Shown piece by piece: positions 1-9,240 of a stretch of 53,419 bases of DNA (position 1 is its first letter; the number at the start of each line of letters is the position of its first letter). The notes below the pieces were generated by a model. The model was not told the DNA's origin. It made no database searches and saw only the letters and a list, made by a program, of their open reading frames with translations. The stretch covers positions 1 to 53,419 of the forward strand of contig JAFQEJ010000040.1 of NCBI GenBank assembly GCA_017399105.1, in the 5' to 3' direction. Made by a program: the position numbers and the translations under genes. Source of the DNA: Clostridia bacterium (GTDB lineage: Bacteria; Bacillota; Clostridia; Oscillospirales; CAG-272).

Positions 1-7
1 AAAAAAG

Positions 8-1834
8 ATGCTCTGCCGCATCGTAGCTTCCATCTTTCTTTTGATCATCGTATCGATTTTAAAAGAAGTTCTTCGACTTCCTTGGTATACTGAACTGATT
101 CTTTATCTGATTCCATATCTGATTTCTGGATATGATGTAGTATGGGGCGCTTTGCTTCATATCTTTCACGGTCAGATTTTTGATGAGAATTTTCTGATGA
201 GTATTGCCACAATCGGCGCGCTTTTGATCGGTGACTATCCTGAAGCATCCTTTGTAATGATCTTTTATAAAATTGGCGAGTTATTTGAAAGCATCGCTGT
301 TGGTAAAAGCAGAAAATCGATTGCTGCGCTTATGGATATTCGTCCTGACAGTGCCTGTGTCATTCGTAATGGCGAAGAGGTAATACTTTCACCCGATGAA
401 GTTGCCGTCGGAGAAACTCTGCTTGTAAAGCCCGGCGAAAAAATTCCCCTTGACGGTATCATACTTGATGGCAGCACTACAATCAACAACTCGGCGTTAA
501 CCGGAGAAGCTCTCCCTGTTGAGCGCACTGCAGGTGATTCTGTCATCAGCGGCTCTTTAAATCTGACTGGTGCAATTCGTGTAAAATCAACCGGTATGTA
601 TAGTGAGAGCACGGTTGCAAAAATTCTTGATCTTGTAGAAAATTCGGCTTCCAAAAAAGCGAAAACCGAAAATTTTATTACAAAATTTGCTCGATATTAC
701 ACACCTTTTGTTGTAGCTGCAGCGCTGCTGTTGGCTGTTGTTCCTCCGATTGCTTTTCAGGGAAATTGGAACGAATGGATTGAACGTGCATTGGTTTTTC
801 TTGTAGTTTCATGCCCATGTGCGCTTGTCATTTCAGTGCCTTTGAGCTTTTTTGGCGGTATTGGCGGTGCTTCTCGTGATGGTATCCTTATTAAAGGACC
901 TAATTATATGGAAGCGCTCGCAAAAGCCAAAACTGTGGTGTTCGATAAAACCGGTACTCTGACCATGGGCAGCTTTACTGTTTCGGAAATACACGGTATC
1001 GCTGTTAGTGAATCTGAGCTTCTTGAAATAGCTGCAATTACCGAATGCTATTCCAATCACCCAATTGCCGAATCGATTGTAAAAGCATACGGAAACAGCG
1101 TCGATAAGAGCAGAATTACCTCGCTTGATGAAATATCCGGTGAAGGAATTCGTGCGGTAATTGATGGTAAGCAAGTCTTTGCAGGCAATGAAAAGTTAAT
1201 GATTACGGCAGGAATTGATATCAATTCGATCAATATTGCAGGAACGATTGTGCATATAGCTATTGAAAATATTTATGCCGGCTATATTGTGATTTCAGAC
1301 GAAATCAAGCCGGATGCCGCCGAAGGAATAGACATGCTTCACAATCAGGGTGTGCGAAAAACTGTTATGCTCACAGGCGATAATGATGCTGTCGGAAATG
1401 CTGTAGGAAATTTGATTGGCATTCATGAAATTCACACTCAGCTTCTCCCTGCTGACAAAGTGACGATTGTTGAAAAGCTCATTTCTCAGACAAATGGGAC
1501 ACTTATATTTGTTGGTGACGGAATAAACGATGCTCCTGTTCTGAGTCGTGCGGATGTGGGGATTGCCATGGGAGCACTCGGGAGTGATGCCGCAATAGAA
1601 GCCGCAGATGTTGTTCTGATGGATGATAAACCTTCTAAGGTTGCAAAAGCCATTTCCATATCCAAAAAGACTCTGTCAATCGTATATCAAAATATTATTT
1701 TTGCACTTACAGTAAAAGGAATTATTTTAATTCTCGGTGCACTTGGCATGGTCAATATGTGGGTTGCTGTCTTTGGCGATGTCGGAGTTGCTGTTATCGC
1801 AATCTTCAATGCTATGCGGGCACTGAAGTCATAA
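8..1834 (+). CDS. Heavy-metal translocating P1B-type ATPase (Zn/Cd/Pb exporter type), 5' end probably outside window
   Basis: ATP-driven efflux pump for divalent soft metals in the cytoplasmic membrane. The protein shows the full P1B core: an A-domain with the TGEALPVE motif, the metal-binding transmembrane motif CPC (residues 269-271), the phosphorylation motif DKTGTLT (Asp about 313), the P1B-specific His-Pro pair (SNHPIAES), TGDN, and the hinge motif GDGINDAP. The CPC motif and overall pattern resemble CadA/ZntA rather than Cu pumps. No N-terminal HMA domain is present in the 608 visible residues. The frame stays open back to base 2 with lysine codons, so the true start, and possibly an HMA domain, may lie upstream of the window. 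A strong promoter follows the stop, so the next gene is a separate unit. Family certain, metal inferred. Confidence 0.93.
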   Translation: MLCRIVASIFLLIIVSILKEVLRLPWYTELILYLIPYLISGYDVVWGALLHIFHGQIFDENFLMSIATIGALLIGDYPEASFVMIFYKIGELFESIAVGKSRKSIAALMDIRPDSACVIRNGEEVILSPDEVAVGETLLVKPGEKIPLDGIILDGSTTINNSALTGEALPVERTAGDSVISGSLNLTGAIRVKSTGMYSESTVAKILDLVENSASKKAKTENFITKFARYYTPFVVAAALLLAVVPPIAFQGNWNEWIERALVFLVVSCPCALVISVPLSFFGGIGGASRDGILIKGPNYMEALAKAKTVVFDKTGTLTMGSFTVSEIHGIAVSESELLEIAAITECYSNHPIAESIVKAYGNSVDKSRITSLDEISGEGIRAVIDGKQVFAGNEKLMITAGIDINSINIAGTIVHIAIENIYAGYIVISDEIKPDAAEGIDMLHNQGVRKTVMLTGDNDAVGNAVGNLIGIHEIHTQLLPADKVTIVEKLISQTNGTLIFVGDGINDAPVLSRADVGIAMGALGSDAAIEAADVVLMDDKPSKVAKAISISKKTLSIVYQNIIFALTVKGIILILGALGMVNMWVAVFGDVGVAVIAIFNAMRALKS

Positions 1835-1854
1835 TTTCAACATGGAATATTTTC

Positions 1855-1882
1855 TTGACAAAAAATCACCGTATGTTATAAT
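1855..1882 (+). promoter_or_regulatory. Sigma-A type promoter for the DUF2961 gene
   Basis: TTGACA at 1855-1860 and TATAAT at 1877-1882 with a 16-nt spacer. The start codon at 1930 follows after an AAAGGA ribosome site. Confidence 0.8.
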
Positions 1883-1929
1883 GATTTCACGATATTTACC
1901 ATTTTAACACATCAAAAGGATAATCTGAT

Positions 1930-2967
1930 ATGTTTAATGGTCTTGATTGTAATATAAACAATCTATTCCTGCTTTCAGATGCAGAATCCCACGCGATCAG
2001 TGCCGAAAATCCCACCGGTAAAAAGGGTGGCGCATGCCATGCCGATGCAGTTGGAATCTGCGCCAAGCTCGGACGTGGTTGGAAGTGCGCTCCGTCGATT
2101 AACATTCAGCCGGGTGAAACTGTTGTAACTGCTGACATCGAAGGTCCTGGCGCTATTAAGAGCATCTGGATCACTGGTCACATCGATCCTCATCTGATTC
2201 TCCGTATTTATTGGGATGGCAGCGCTGTTCCATCGGTAGAATGTCCCCTCAACTGCTTCTTTGGTTACAATTTTACATCCGACTCTAATTCTTTTGACGA
2301 TAATTTTCCTACACTCAATTCAATTCCGGTGGTAGTTGCTCCCAATCGCGGCTTGAACTGCTATTGGCAGATGCCTTTTAAAAATCATTGCCGAGTTACT
2401 GTTGAAAACACTTCCGATATGGTACTGGGTCACTATTACATCATCAACTATGTTCTGACCGATGTTCCAGAGGATATCGGATATTTCCATGCGCAGTATC
2501 GGGAAGAAAAGCCTGTCACATTCCACAAGCCATACACGGTTATTGACAGCATCAAGGGAAAGGGACAGTATGTGGGAACAGCTCTCTTCTCTTCCCTGAA
2601 CAGCAGTGATCCCGGATGGGTTGAGGGCGAGATGAAATTCTATATTGACAGCGATGACGAGTTTCCTTCTATTGCCTATACGGGTATTGAGGATTATCTG
2701 GGCGGTGCATTTGCCTCTATCGTAAAGGGAAAAACGCACACCTACTCTACTCCTTACTGTGGTCTCCATTACGCTGAAGAAACCAAGCTTGATTCTATCG
2801 GAAACAAGTACATGGGATACCGCTGGCATATCGTTGATCCGATCAGATTCAACAACGGTTTAAAGGTCACTGTTCACGATTTGGGTTGGGATCCCGGAAT
2901 CACCGAGCTTCGTCCCAGATGCGATGATTTTTCTTCGGTTGCATATTGGTATCAGACTATTGAATAA
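1930..2967 (+). CDS. DUF2961 family protein, glycoside hydrolase family 172-like
   Basis: 345-residue soluble protein with no signal peptide. It carries recognised DUF2961 signatures: a GPGAIKSIWITGH segment near residue 75, then LRIYWDGSAVPSVECPLNCFF, and a C-terminal YRWHIVDPIRFNNGLKVTVHD block. The family has a jelly-roll fold. Characterised members (GH172) act on fructofuranose or arabinofuranose linkages; the substrate here cannot be read from sequence. Lack of an export signal suggests action on an imported oligosaccharide. It is transcribed alone from its own promoter and ends facing the sortase operon, with a palindromic repeat between. GH125 and PL8-like genes elsewhere in the window also look intracellular. 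Confidence 0.85.
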   Translation: MFNGLDCNINNLFLLSDAESHAISAENPTGKKGGACHADAVGICAKLGRGWKCAPSINIQPGETVVTADIEGPGAIKSIWITGHIDPHLILRIYWDGSAVPSVECPLNCFFGYNFTSDSNSFDDNFPTLNSIPVVVAPNRGLNCYWQMPFKNHCRVTVENTSDMVLGHYYIINYVLTDVPEDIGYFHAQYREEKPVTFHKPYTVIDSIKGKGQYVGTALFSSLNSSDPGWVEGEMKFYIDSDDEFPSIAYTGIEDYLGGAFASIVKGKTHTYSTPYCGLHYAEETKLDSIGNKYMGYRWHIVDPIRFNNGLKVTVHDLGWDPGITELRPRCDDFSSVAYWYQTIE

Positions 2968-3039
2968 TATTTTTTGAGACGACCCGTTCATATCTTTCTA
3001 GTTTATGTAACCAAACAAAATAATTAGATTATTAGAAAT

Positions 3040-3197
3040 GGGCTGTAGCAAATTGAACATTTGCTACAGCCCTGCCACTATGTTTTTTATTTTTTCGGCG
3101 TTTATTGTTTGATTTCATGGCATAATATACCATGAATTGTCGATCTTTGACCTGCATAATCAATATCCAAGGGATGATGCATTGCATATGTGTCATC
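3040..3197. repeat. Four-hairpin intergenic repeat, decayed copy 1 (A end to B end)
   Basis: Hairpin A is perfect: 13-bp arms at 3040-3052 and 3060-3072 with a 7-nt loop. A central stem CATGG/CCATG, the GAC(C)GGC-like box and a degenerate hairpin B (about 3171-3197) follow in the same order as in the better copies at 25.1 and 32.7 kb. It lies between convergent genes and could end transcription from both sides. Confidence 0.7.
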
Positions 3198-3200
3198 ACT

Positions 3201-3911
3201 TTATTCTTTATTTAATACATCTTTTGTCATGCTTTCCATACGGTCGCAAAATACTGCGACTCTCGTATCACCTGAATAGGTGCAAGTGTATAGAACTAAA
3301 TCATACTTGCTGTTTTGAACTTTTTCCACTGCTTCAGGGTTGAGATAGTTTGTAGTCTCAACGGTATAGTGAGTTATGACATTATCCATATCGGTAAAAA
3401 CAATAACCGCTCCCTTCTGCAGCTTATATAGATCGGCGAACTGTGCACGATAATTATGTGCAGCAATGACAAGATCATCTGTTTTTGTCGAGCCAAACTG
3501 TCGGCATGGAGCAATTTTCAGCTTTTCATAGCTCCAATCGTCCATTACAGGAAGCTCAACACCAAGCGCATGTATTGTGATGAAACCAATGTATCCGTTA
3601 CCATCAATTTCTACTACTGACATTTCGCTGCTTGTTTCGCCAGAAGCTTGTTCGATCGTCTCCGGCATCGTCTCTGTTGCAGCAGTTTCCGTTTCGTGGG
3701 AATTTTCGTCGAATATATCTGTCTCTGCAGCCTTGGTTGTTTCATTTTGTGCAGATCGTTCCTCTAAAATTGATTGAAGATCGGCGAGGACATTTTTTGC
3801 TGCTTCTTCCGCTTTTTGATTCTCATATGCATTATAAGCGAATAGGAGCAGTGCTGAGAATATCAACACCGCTCCAATGAGAATCATGATGATTCCGATT
3901 CTCTTATTCAT
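3201..3911 (-). CDS. Sortase (transpeptidase, class D/B-like)
   Basis: Membrane-anchored cysteine transpeptidase expected to cleave a sorting signal and attach the protein to the cell wall or to another subunit. It has an N-terminal membrane helix (residues 5-25), an acidic Glu/Thr-rich linker (about 40-100), then the sortase barrel. The catalytic triad is visible: His152 in AAHNY, Cys210 in LYTCTYSG and Arg217 in DTRVAVFC. It is last in a ten-gene minus-strand operon; its ATG overlaps the stop of the Cna_B protein gene by 4 bp (ATGA). That gene has a sortase-type C-terminus and is the obvious substrate. The class is a judgement from motif pattern only. Confidence 0.92.
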   Translation of the reverse strand: MNKRIGIIMILIGAVLIFSALLLFAYNAYENQKAEEAAKNVLADLQSILEERSAQNETTKAAETDIFDENSHETETAATETMPETIEQASGETSSEMSVVEIDGNGYIGFITIHALGVELPVMDDWSYEKLKIAPCRQFGSTKTDDLVIAAHNYRAQFADLYKLQKGAVIVFTDMDNVITHYTVETTNYLNPEAVEKVQNSKYDLVLYTCTYSGDTRVAVFCDRMESMTKDVLNKE

Positions 3912-5293
3912 TGTGCCTGTTCATCTTTCTTTTTCTTCTTGAGAAGGAAGATTACACCAATCAGAATAAGGATAAGACCCAATACTGAAAGCACGGGAAT
4001 CGGCCAATTCAGCTGACCGGTCTGGATTAAAGTCGCTGTGTTGGTAACCGTAACTATACTTCCATCTTTTTCATAAGACGGTGTGTATCCTTCGGGGATT
4101 TCCACCTCAAGTACACTCCATTCTCCGTTGGCTGAAAGATCAGACCATGTATATGTCCAATTATTTGCCGCACTAAGAATGACAGTTTCAACTGCATCAG
4201 GTCCATCATAGAGCGTTATTCCTACGGACTCGGGGCGATCACTTAGATTATCTTCATCGCCAGACCATTCTTTAACTACGGTAAGCTCGATTGATTCTCT
4301 GTCATCGGGAGGCACATCGGGACCAGGAATTTCCCCGGGCTCAGTTTCCTTTGGTTCTGTTTCAACTGGTTCTGTTACATCAGGCTGAGTATCATCCGGT
4401 TCTGTTTCCTGAGGTTCTGTGGGATTTGTTTCAGGTAAATCACCCGAAACTTTCGTGTTTGTAATGATTACCAAATTTCCGTAGACATCATATTTCGCTT
4501 CGTACCCTTCGGGAACCTCGGCTTCAATGACACTCCAGTTATTAAAATAATTGAGATTATTCCATGTATATGTCCACTGATTATACTCATTCAACACGAC
4601 ATGATTGAAATACTGTCCATTTTTTAACAGGTTAACAACTATTTCATCGGGACGTTCTGCATCAGTGTCGTTATTCCATATTTTGTGAACAGTCAGCGTT
4701 TTGCTTATCGTGGGGGGAGGTGCCGGATAATCAAATGCCTCGATTAAAAACACCCAATCTACCTCACCGGTACGATATGCATATTCATTTCCAAGCTCTT
4801 CCGGAACATCAAGCTCGACTGTAAGAACAGTCGATTCACCGCTTCTGAAAGTGCCGAGCAATACATTTTCTGCAAGTCCGTCAAGCTCGTCAGGAGATGC
4901 CTCATAAATCAGCTTATCTCGGTTATATACCCGCATCGATAACTGAGACAGGAAGTCTGTCATTGTAGCAACCGTTTCGCCGGTCGCTGCTACACCGGGA
5001 CTGAGAGGATTTTTAATCTCATCATGAGCCTCGGCACGCATGTATAGTTTGATATAGTCCGAATCTTTTGATTTGTTTTCTACTGTAATTGTTTCGGTCA
5101 GCGTATCTCCCGGCATCACGCTCTTGAAGCCGTCAAAAAGATCGCTCTCGGTATAAATACTGCCGGGATTGAACTCGAAGCCATCTTTCACACCGTGATA
5201 TATAATACTGGAATCTTCTGCCGAAACGGAAATCGTCAGACTCATTGCGATCGCAAGAAGCAACGTAAGAATCTTCAGGGTCGAAAGTTTCAT
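3908..5293 (-). CDS. Cna_B-domain surface protein with sortase-type C-terminal signal
   Basis: 461-residue exported protein. An N-terminal signal peptide (about residues 1-25) is followed by a beta-rich domain beginning near PGDTLTETITVENKS, a first Cna_B domain (LTVHKIWNNDTDAERP), a Pro/Glu/Thr-rich stalk with repeated ETEP, and a second Cna_B domain (LTVVKEWSGDEDNLSDRP). The C-terminus reads LIQTG (residues 422-426), then a hydrophobic helix and a KKKKK tail, which is a variant of the LPxTG sorting signal. Cna_B modules often form rigid stalks with isopeptide bonds. Translational coupling to the sortase makes this its likely substrate. It may be the wall anchor or tip of a fibre built from the small TasA-like proteins of the same operon (inference). 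Confidence 0.88.
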   Translation of the reverse strand: MKLSTLKILTLLLAIAMSLTISVSAEDSSIIYHGVKDGFEFNPGSIYTESDLFDGFKSVMPGDTLTETITVENKSKDSDYIKLYMRAEAHDEIKNPLSPGVAATGETVATMTDFLSQLSMRVYNRDKLIYEASPDELDGLAENVLLGTFRSGESTVLTVELDVPEELGNEYAYRTGEVDWVFLIEAFDYPAPPPTISKTLTVHKIWNNDTDAERPDEIVVNLLKNGQYFNHVVLNEYNQWTYTWNNLNYFNNWSVIEAEVPEGYEAKYDVYGNLVIITNTKVSGDLPETNPTEPQETEPDDTQPDVTEPVETEPKETEPGEIPGPDVPPDDRESIELTVVKEWSGDEDNLSDRPESVGITLYDGPDAVETVILSAANNWTYTWSDLSANGEWSVLEVEIPEGYTPSYEKDGSIVTVTNTATLIQTGQLNWPIPVLSVLGLILILIGVIFLLKKKKKDEQAQ

Positions 5294-5305
5294 GCTTGTA
5301 TCCTC

Positions 5306-5848
5306 TTATTTAGAGATTGTACCGTCATTTTGAACAGTTACATTCCAATTTTCAACAACTGCATTTGCGGGGGAAGATTGAATGGCATCCGCAAGAAGCT
5401 CAAGTGAGAATGAATAACCTACAGGCGGAGCACTCAGAAGTCTGCAATCTGCAATCAGGGCTGTTGTATCAAGTCCAGCGCCAAGAACATTCTTATAGTA
5501 GTAATATCCATCACTGCCCATGAACCAACCGCTTTGACCAAATGTAAGTGCATAATCGGTATTATGCTTGGGTGCAAATGCATACACATTGCCGTCCGCA
5601 TCTTTCCAATTTGCTACAATTGCAACACGGATATACACATCTACATCGCCCGTGTTTCGAACAATTGCGCTTCCCTGCTGCAATGTATCGACTACCTCGC
5701 AGCGAATGACAGGTTTTTCAAAAATCTGATTTTCACCCACATCACTTGTAATTAGATAAGCTGCAGTTCCCCCGACTGCGCTGAGAGCCAGAATAATCAG
5801 TGCTGTAATCAGAACCGACGATTTTTTTATTGCTTTCTTAAACATCAA
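5306..5848 (-). CDS. SipW-dependent-type (TasA/CalY-like) small secreted protein
   Basis: 180 residues. After a basic N-terminus and a hydrophobic stretch it has GGTAAYLITSD, the pattern seen in substrates of SipW-type signal peptidases. The mature part begins with a short NQIFEKPVIRCEV segment and is rich in beta strands. The segment DGYYYYKNVLGAG recalls the YYY(Y)K motif repeated in its operon neighbours. Members of this group include TasA and camelysin, which form biofilm fibres or surface proteases. It lies 13 bp upstream of the Cna_B gene and is one of five such subunits here. Confidence 0.8.
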   Translation of the reverse strand: MMFKKAIKKSSVLITALIILALSAVGGTAAYLITSDVGENQIFEKPVIRCEVVDTLQQGSAIVRNTGDVDVYIRVAIVANWKDADGNVYAFAPKHNTDYALTFGQSGWFMGSDGYYYYKNVLGAGLDTTALIADCRLLSAPPVGYSFSLELLADAIQSSPANAVVENWNVTVQNDGTISK

Positions 5849-5862
5849 TCATCGCCTCCTGT

Positions 5863-8487
5863 TCAAGACTGAAATTGCTTCATATAATATACGGCACAAC
5901 TCAACCACTGAACGACTGTACGTTGGCTTGTACTCTGTATGGTGTTGAGGGTATCGGGATAGAGATATACGGTATCACTGTTTCCGACCGAGACATATCT
6001 CCAACTCCAATCGGACTGCTCTTTGATTGTGTAATTACCTACCGGAAGATCCTTGATTGTAACACTTCCTGAGTTCATTCCTGCACCAATATGAATTACA
6101 ACAGTAAGCGAAATGTCGCCGGTTAACCGATCGCCCGCATTGCCTCTGATGTTATAAATGAAGCTCTGTTCTTCGTTTATTGTACTTACTCCTGTTTTAT
6201 ATATCGTGAGATCTGTTCTGTTAAATTCAAATTTTGCATAATAGATGCAATCTGAATACTTTCCATCATGTCCAACCTGAGGAGTAAGCTGTCCGTTTGC
6301 ATCTACAAGAAAATTCGATACAGGAATTGTACATGCCGCATCTGTATACCATCCAATGAATTTGTATTGTTCGGTATAAATAGGCATCGAACCGATTGCA
6401 GTACCCGTCAAGATTTTAACGCTTTCATTGTTCAAAGATAACTCGGCGCATCCATCAGGTCCAACAATCTGATACATAATAAGCGCACTGTTTTCCTGAT
6501 AATAGAATACAACAACATTTGCTGCAGGATTATTATCAGTATTCCGGATATTTATGATCTTTGTATTTTCTGCAAGAAGTGTATATCCATCGATCATCTC
6601 AGCGTTAACAGCAATCTGACTGCCGAAAAGTGCTTGACCCAGAATCGATTTTTTTACAACTGTCTGTGTGTCGTAATCAACAAACTGAACTTCATAAGGA
6701 TAGAGGTTTCTGTCATAATAGAGTTGAAGCTGGAGACCGTGCTTTGTAAGCTTTGCTCCCATCAGTGTGCCTTGTGCATTGGGGTTGAATACGAAGCCAT
6801 CAATCTCAATGGGACGAACGCTGTAGTCTTCTCCTACAACTCCCATCGGGTCTACTTCTCTGTGATATTCTGTATAACCGTAACCGTCGACATTCTGGAT
6901 ATAATGAATGACCGATACGGATGCATTTTTAATTGTAAGCTCCCACTTAGCATAAAGATCAATGTCAGAAGTAACCTTATTTGTGAAATCATATTTGATT
7001 TCGCGATTCTCTACTCTTGTATACCAACCGAGAAAGGTATAATCTTCATCCAAAGGATTTGCAGGTGTAATCGCCAGCTGTCCATGTTCCACTACCTGCG
7101 GATCAAGCAGAGGCATACCTCCTATTGCATAATCTTCAAAGCTTCTGTAGAAGGTAACAAGATATGTATTCGCTTTCCACGATGCCGTAAGAATCAGATC
7201 TTCTGAAGGCATCACAGCATTATCAAATACGAATTTCTCGCCGTCTTGTGTATACCAGCCTTCAAATTTATTTCCTTCTGTCAGTTCTGACTGATAGTCA
7301 GGTGCATAATTATATTCCGCAAGCGGAGCGCCGAAAGGAATTTCAACATTCTTTACGACTTCATTTCCTCCGGGTGAAATTGTTGTGTCCAAGAAAATAA
7401 TCTGATACTTGTTTCTTGTATAATAGACATTGAGCTGAGCAATTTTTTCAGTAACCTCGATCTGCTCCTCTTTTGTTGCATCATACTTGAAATTTACATC
7501 ATCTTTTCCGATAAAATCGACATCAGCATACTGTGAGGAAGAGAGAATATCGCCAATCTTTGCTTCGGTTACGATATGCTGCCCAACCTGAGTATACTCA
7601 CCTGTATTAATATTTTCGTACCAGAAGTTTACGGTAATTGCGCCAATCTTTACTTCAGTCCAGTTTGCTGCTGCGCTGCCGCCGTTGATCGGCATTGTGA
7701 GAGGAAGATTCTGTGACCATCCGTTAAACGTGAAGCCTTCTTTTGTAGGATTGCTTACTGTAAATGCCGCACCATATGCCGCATATGCAGCAGCTTCTCC
7801 CTGCCCGCCTACAAGCTCAAGGTTCATAAGATAATAATACCGGTCATAATAAATATTGACCACTGTATTTCCGGCTGCATCGATAACTGTTGATGTATCA
7901 TATCCGCGTGCGAAAAATCCGGGAAGTTCTTTAGCAAGATTCGAGTCTACCGTTGTTCCGGGAATGCCGACGATCTGCTCGCGGTTAATCTCAGCGTAGG
8001 TCATACCATCAGTATTCTGCTGCTGATGTATAACTGTATATGTCACAGTCTCCGGCTGCTCTTCTCCTGCACCAGTCCCGTCGGGTGTTGGTATCTGCGG
8101 CGCGGGAATAATCTGATCTTGTATAACTGTTACGATCACAGCATTACTTACAAGATCTGAGCCGGAATTTATATATCGAATTGCAGTAGTATTTCCGTTG
8201 AGAAGATGTGCTACCATTGCATATGTAAGCTGCAGTGTATTTAAGGTTGCACCTTCAATATCAATCCAACCAGTTCCATATTGAATCTGCCACTGATAAT
8301 CAGCACCTGCAGATACAGCATCCAGACGAATGACACTACTTTGCGGAAGCGTAACGGTACTGACAGGAACGCCGTTCTGATAAATGTCAACCTGTTCTTC
8401 CGCAGCCAATGAAGCTGTGTTCATAACAGGAACGCATGTGAATATAAGCGCCATGCTGAGCAGAAGCGTTATAATTCGCTCTTTCAC
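5863..8487 (-). CDS. Large secreted InlB B-repeat protein
   Basis: 874-residue surface protein. The GTG start is supported by AGGAGG 8-9 nt upstream. A classical signal peptide (about 1-29, ending ASLAAEE) is followed by an Ig-like/immunoglobulin-type N-terminal region (about 30-120). Then come several Listeria-Bacteroides (InlB B) repeats, recognisable by FNGWSQNL, FEGWYTQDG, FLGWYTRVE and FIGWYTDAA, each followed by a TASWKA or YAKWEL type ending. The last 110 residues form a prealbumin-like/Cna-type domain (TIYKTGVST, KDLPVGNYTIKEQ) ending QWLSCAVYYMKQF. No LPxTG-like signal or C-terminal helix is seen, so retention must be non-covalent or through partner subunits. Likely an adhesin or matrix component (inference). 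Confidence 0.85.
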   Translation of the reverse strand: MKERIITLLLSMALIFTCVPVMNTASLAAEEQVDIYQNGVPVSTVTLPQSSVIRLDAVSAGADYQWQIQYGTGWIDIEGATLNTLQLTYAMVAHLLNGNTTAIRYINSGSDLVSNAVIVTVIQDQIIPAPQIPTPDGTGAGEEQPETVTYTVIHQQQNTDGMTYAEINREQIVGIPGTTVDSNLAKELPGFFARGYDTSTVIDAAGNTVVNIYYDRYYYLMNLELVGGQGEAAAYAAYGAAFTVSNPTKEGFTFNGWSQNLPLTMPINGGSAAANWTEVKIGAITVNFWYENINTGEYTQVGQHIVTEAKIGDILSSSQYADVDFIGKDDVNFKYDATKEEQIEVTEKIAQLNVYYTRNKYQIIFLDTTISPGGNEVVKNVEIPFGAPLAEYNYAPDYQSELTEGNKFEGWYTQDGEKFVFDNAVMPSEDLILTASWKANTYLVTFYRSFEDYAIGGMPLLDPQVVEHGQLAITPANPLDEDYTFLGWYTRVENREIKYDFTNKVTSDIDLYAKWELTIKNASVSVIHYIQNVDGYGYTEYHREVDPMGVVGEDYSVRPIEIDGFVFNPNAQGTLMGAKLTKHGLQLQLYYDRNLYPYEVQFVDYDTQTVVKKSILGQALFGSQIAVNAEMIDGYTLLAENTKIINIRNTDNNPAANVVVFYYQENSALIMYQIVGPDGCAELSLNNESVKILTGTAIGSMPIYTEQYKFIGWYTDAACTIPVSNFLVDANGQLTPQVGHDGKYSDCIYYAKFEFNRTDLTIYKTGVSTINEEQSFIYNIRGNAGDRLTGDISLTVVIHIGAGMNSGSVTIKDLPVGNYTIKEQSDWSWRYVSVGNSDTVYLYPDTLNTIQSTSQRTVVQWLSCAVYYMKQFQS

Positions 8488-8501
8488 CCTTCGTACCTCC
8501 T

Positions 8502-9104
8502 TTAGTTACTCTTTGCCAGACCCTTAATTACAAGCGGCCAGCCCTTTGCTTCATCCACTGATGTTCCGTTGTTATCGGTTTGAACTGCCTGAGCGTGGAT
8601 AATAATGTTCGTCGTGCTGTTCTGATATCTGTTATCCATCAGCACATCGAAGTAAACCTCTTCAAAAATGTTTGTTGTGATCTCGCCGGGAAGAAGTGCT
8701 TCCTTATAATAATAGTATCCGCCTTCTTCATACCATCCGTCAAGTGTCTTTATAGTTGCAATCGGGATATCGGTTCCATCAACCTCGAGTGGAAGCTTTT
8801 GTCCGTTCGTATCCACTATGTAGTATTCGATCCACACACGAACCCAAGCAGGATTTTCACAAATATTCTTGATGTTGACGATTTTTGATGCAGTGGCTCC
8901 GGGATAGATGTTTGTAATACCTTCTTCAGGGAAGGGTTTAAGTCCTTCATCGGTTTTGGTAAATTCTTCAATCGAAATCTTGATGCCGCCGGTGGTAATC
9001 ACGTTGTGAGCCTTATCTTCAAATGTATAGTAAGCAATGGTTCCCGAGGATACCATTACAAAACAGATAACCAAAATTGCTAATATGAAAAGTCTTCTTT
9101 TCAT
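8502..9104 (-). CDS. SipW-dependent-type (TasA/CalY-like) secreted protein
   Basis: 200 residues with an N-terminal hydrophobic segment and the SSGTIAYYTFEDKA signal typical of SipW substrates. This is followed by a region starting NVITTGGIKISIEEF. Family-type features are NIYPGATASKIVNIKN (the acidic/PG turn), AWVRVWIEY, and GYYYYKEALLPGE near residue 135, ending with IIIHAQAVQT. It is second of the structural genes before the InlB-repeat protein. Subunit of a surface fibre or matrix by analogy with TasA; function not demonstrated. Confidence 0.82.
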   Translation of the reverse strand: MKRRLFILAILVICFVMVSSGTIAYYTFEDKAHNVITTGGIKISIEEFTKTDEGLKPFPEEGITNIYPGATASKIVNIKNICENPAWVRVWIEYYIVDTNGQKLPLEVDGTDIPIATIKTLDGWYEEGGYYYYKEALLPGEITTNIFEEVYFDVLMDNRYQNSTTNIIIHAQAVQTDNNGTSVDEAKGWPLVIKGLAKSN

Positions 9105-9155
9105 TTTGTTCTACTCCCTTTATTTTCGTTTTCGGTAGTCCGAACGATTCTATGT

Positions 9156-9208
9156 ACAGATCATGTGAGAATAACCGAATGAGGTTCGGGTACTCTCATA
9201 TGATCTGT
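9156..9208 (-). other. Long imperfect hairpin inside the surface operon
   Basis: ACAGATCAT at 9156-9164 pairs with ATGATCTGT at 9200-9208, and the stem continues through TGAGA/TCTCA and CCGAA/TTCGG with single mismatches. No T-run follows on the minus strand. It sits in the 136-bp gap between two TasA-like genes. A processing site or partial attenuator that sets subunit ratios is possible. Confidence 0.6.
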
Positions 9209-9240
9209 CTCTTATTGAGACAGACCGTGGTGTTTATTAG

